The notes beneath the pieces are model-generated. The model did not search any database. It saw only the letters and a list, made by a program, of their open reading frames with translations, and was not told the origin of the DNA. A DNA stretch of 64,000 nt, taken from assembly GCF_013240295.1 (NCBI RefSeq), contig NZ_JABETK010000003.1:372001-436000 (forward strand), given 5' to 3'. Position 1 is the stretch's first letter; every line of letters starts with the position of its first letter. The position numbers were made by a program, and so were the translations under genes. Of the stretch, positions 63,966 to 64,000 are shown piece after piece. Source of the DNA: Neoaquamicrobium sediminum (lineage in GTDB: Bacteria; Pseudomonadota; Alphaproteobacteria; Rhizobiales; Rhizobiaceae).

Positions 63966-64000
63966 ATGCCGCGTCGTGTCACTTTAACCGATCGGCAGAA
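63966..64000 (+). CDS. tnpA: Tn3-family transposase TnpA, first 11 codons only
   Basis: ATG 63966 reads MPRRVTLTDRQ, the usual opening of Tn3-family transposases, with AAAAAGGA upstream. The rest lies outside the window. An overlapping ATG at 63962 in another frame is less likely. Confidence 0.6.
   Translation, partial: MPRRVTLTDRQ

Noticed and set aside
1..64000. CRISPR array
   Set aside because: No series of regularly spaced direct repeats was seen on either strand.
1..64000. tRNA, rRNA or integrase-type island boundary
   Set aside because: No tRNA-like cloverleaf, rRNA segment or tyrosine integrase was recognised; the only recombinase is a Tn3-type resolvase.

Overview
Organism. The window is GC-rich alphaproteobacterial DNA, most like the Hyphomicrobiales (Mesorhizobium/Phyllobacteriaceae type): an Ehu-type ectoine transporter with a DoeB-like deacetylase, an Aap-type amino-acid transporter, a rhizobial porin, and IS5, IS3, IS21, IS110 and Tn3-type elements. 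Many genes are accessory, several are remnants, and no replication, rRNA or tRNA gene is visible. I read it as a chromosomal or large-plasmid region that carries a copper-homeostasis island. The family assignment is inference from protein resemblance alone. Layout. 0-4.1 kb (minus): a putative ectoine uptake operon ehuB-C-D-A followed by a doeB-like gene cut by the window edge. 4.2-7.5 kb: a small XRE regulator, an MscS channel with a BON domain, a gene tail, and an IS5 element. 7.5-10.4 kb: a lower-GC patch with a polysaccharide pyruvyl transferase, two His-rich exported proteins and a relic of a ferredoxin reductase. 10.5-12.9 kb: a methyltransferase, an IS21 remnant and a truncated M81 metallopeptidase. 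13-18.5 kb: a CsoR-centred divergent copper block (glutaredoxin-MauE fusion, DUF305 protein and CsoR on minus; Cys-rich protein, multicopper oxidase, DUF411 protein and cytochrome c on plus). 19.4-27.8 kb: a CopRS block (His/Cys-rich protein, lipoprotein, TolC-like protein, multicopper oxidase, cupredoxin, CusF, CopR, CopS, porin). 27.9-30.6 kb (minus): a PAP2 phosphatase and a DUF4396-multicopper oxidase fusion. 30.8-37.2 kb: a LysR regulator divergent from a cystathionine beta-lyase-like gene and an aapJQMP-like transporter. 37.3-42.1 kb: divergent copZ and copA, then glutaredoxin, ferredoxin reductase and CueR. 42.3-47.5 kb: an AlbA_2 protein, a broken DUF2235 gene, an IS3 element and a second IS5. 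47.7-57.2 kb: an AI-2E-type permease, two phospholipase D/cardiolipin synthase paralogues, nirK with pseudoazurin, a broken Rieske gene, transposase and glucoamylase fragments, and a CBS-BON protein. 58.1-61.6 kb: a second metal-looking two-component cassette (DUF302, a 38-residue membrane protein, a Met-rich EF-hand protein, response regulator, histidine kinase). 61.6-64 kb: gene relics (DedA-like, CheB/CheR-like), then a Tn3-family resolvase and the first codons of a transposase. How the genes work together. Copper appears to be handled at three levels under separate regulators. Cytoplasmic Cu(I) is sensed by CueR, which probably controls copZ, copA and the DUF4396-oxidase fusion: all three have a TTGACC box 19 bp from a candidate -10. 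CsoR probably controls the 13-18.5 kb block through a palindrome beside its own start. CopRS probably controls the 19.4-27.8 kb block and the porin through repeats of CTTACA-N4-TGTAA. Periplasmic oxidases, cupredoxin, CusF and small His/Cys/Met-rich exported proteins would oxidise or buffer copper. Caveat. At about a dozen places one missing base in a short run of G or C breaks an otherwise normal gene, and I find no G or C run longer than five although A and T runs reach six to eight. I therefore treat most of these frameshifts as probable sequence errors. In contrast, the fragments at 9.8, 12.3, 44.8, 54.1 and 61.6-63.1 kb look like genuine decay.
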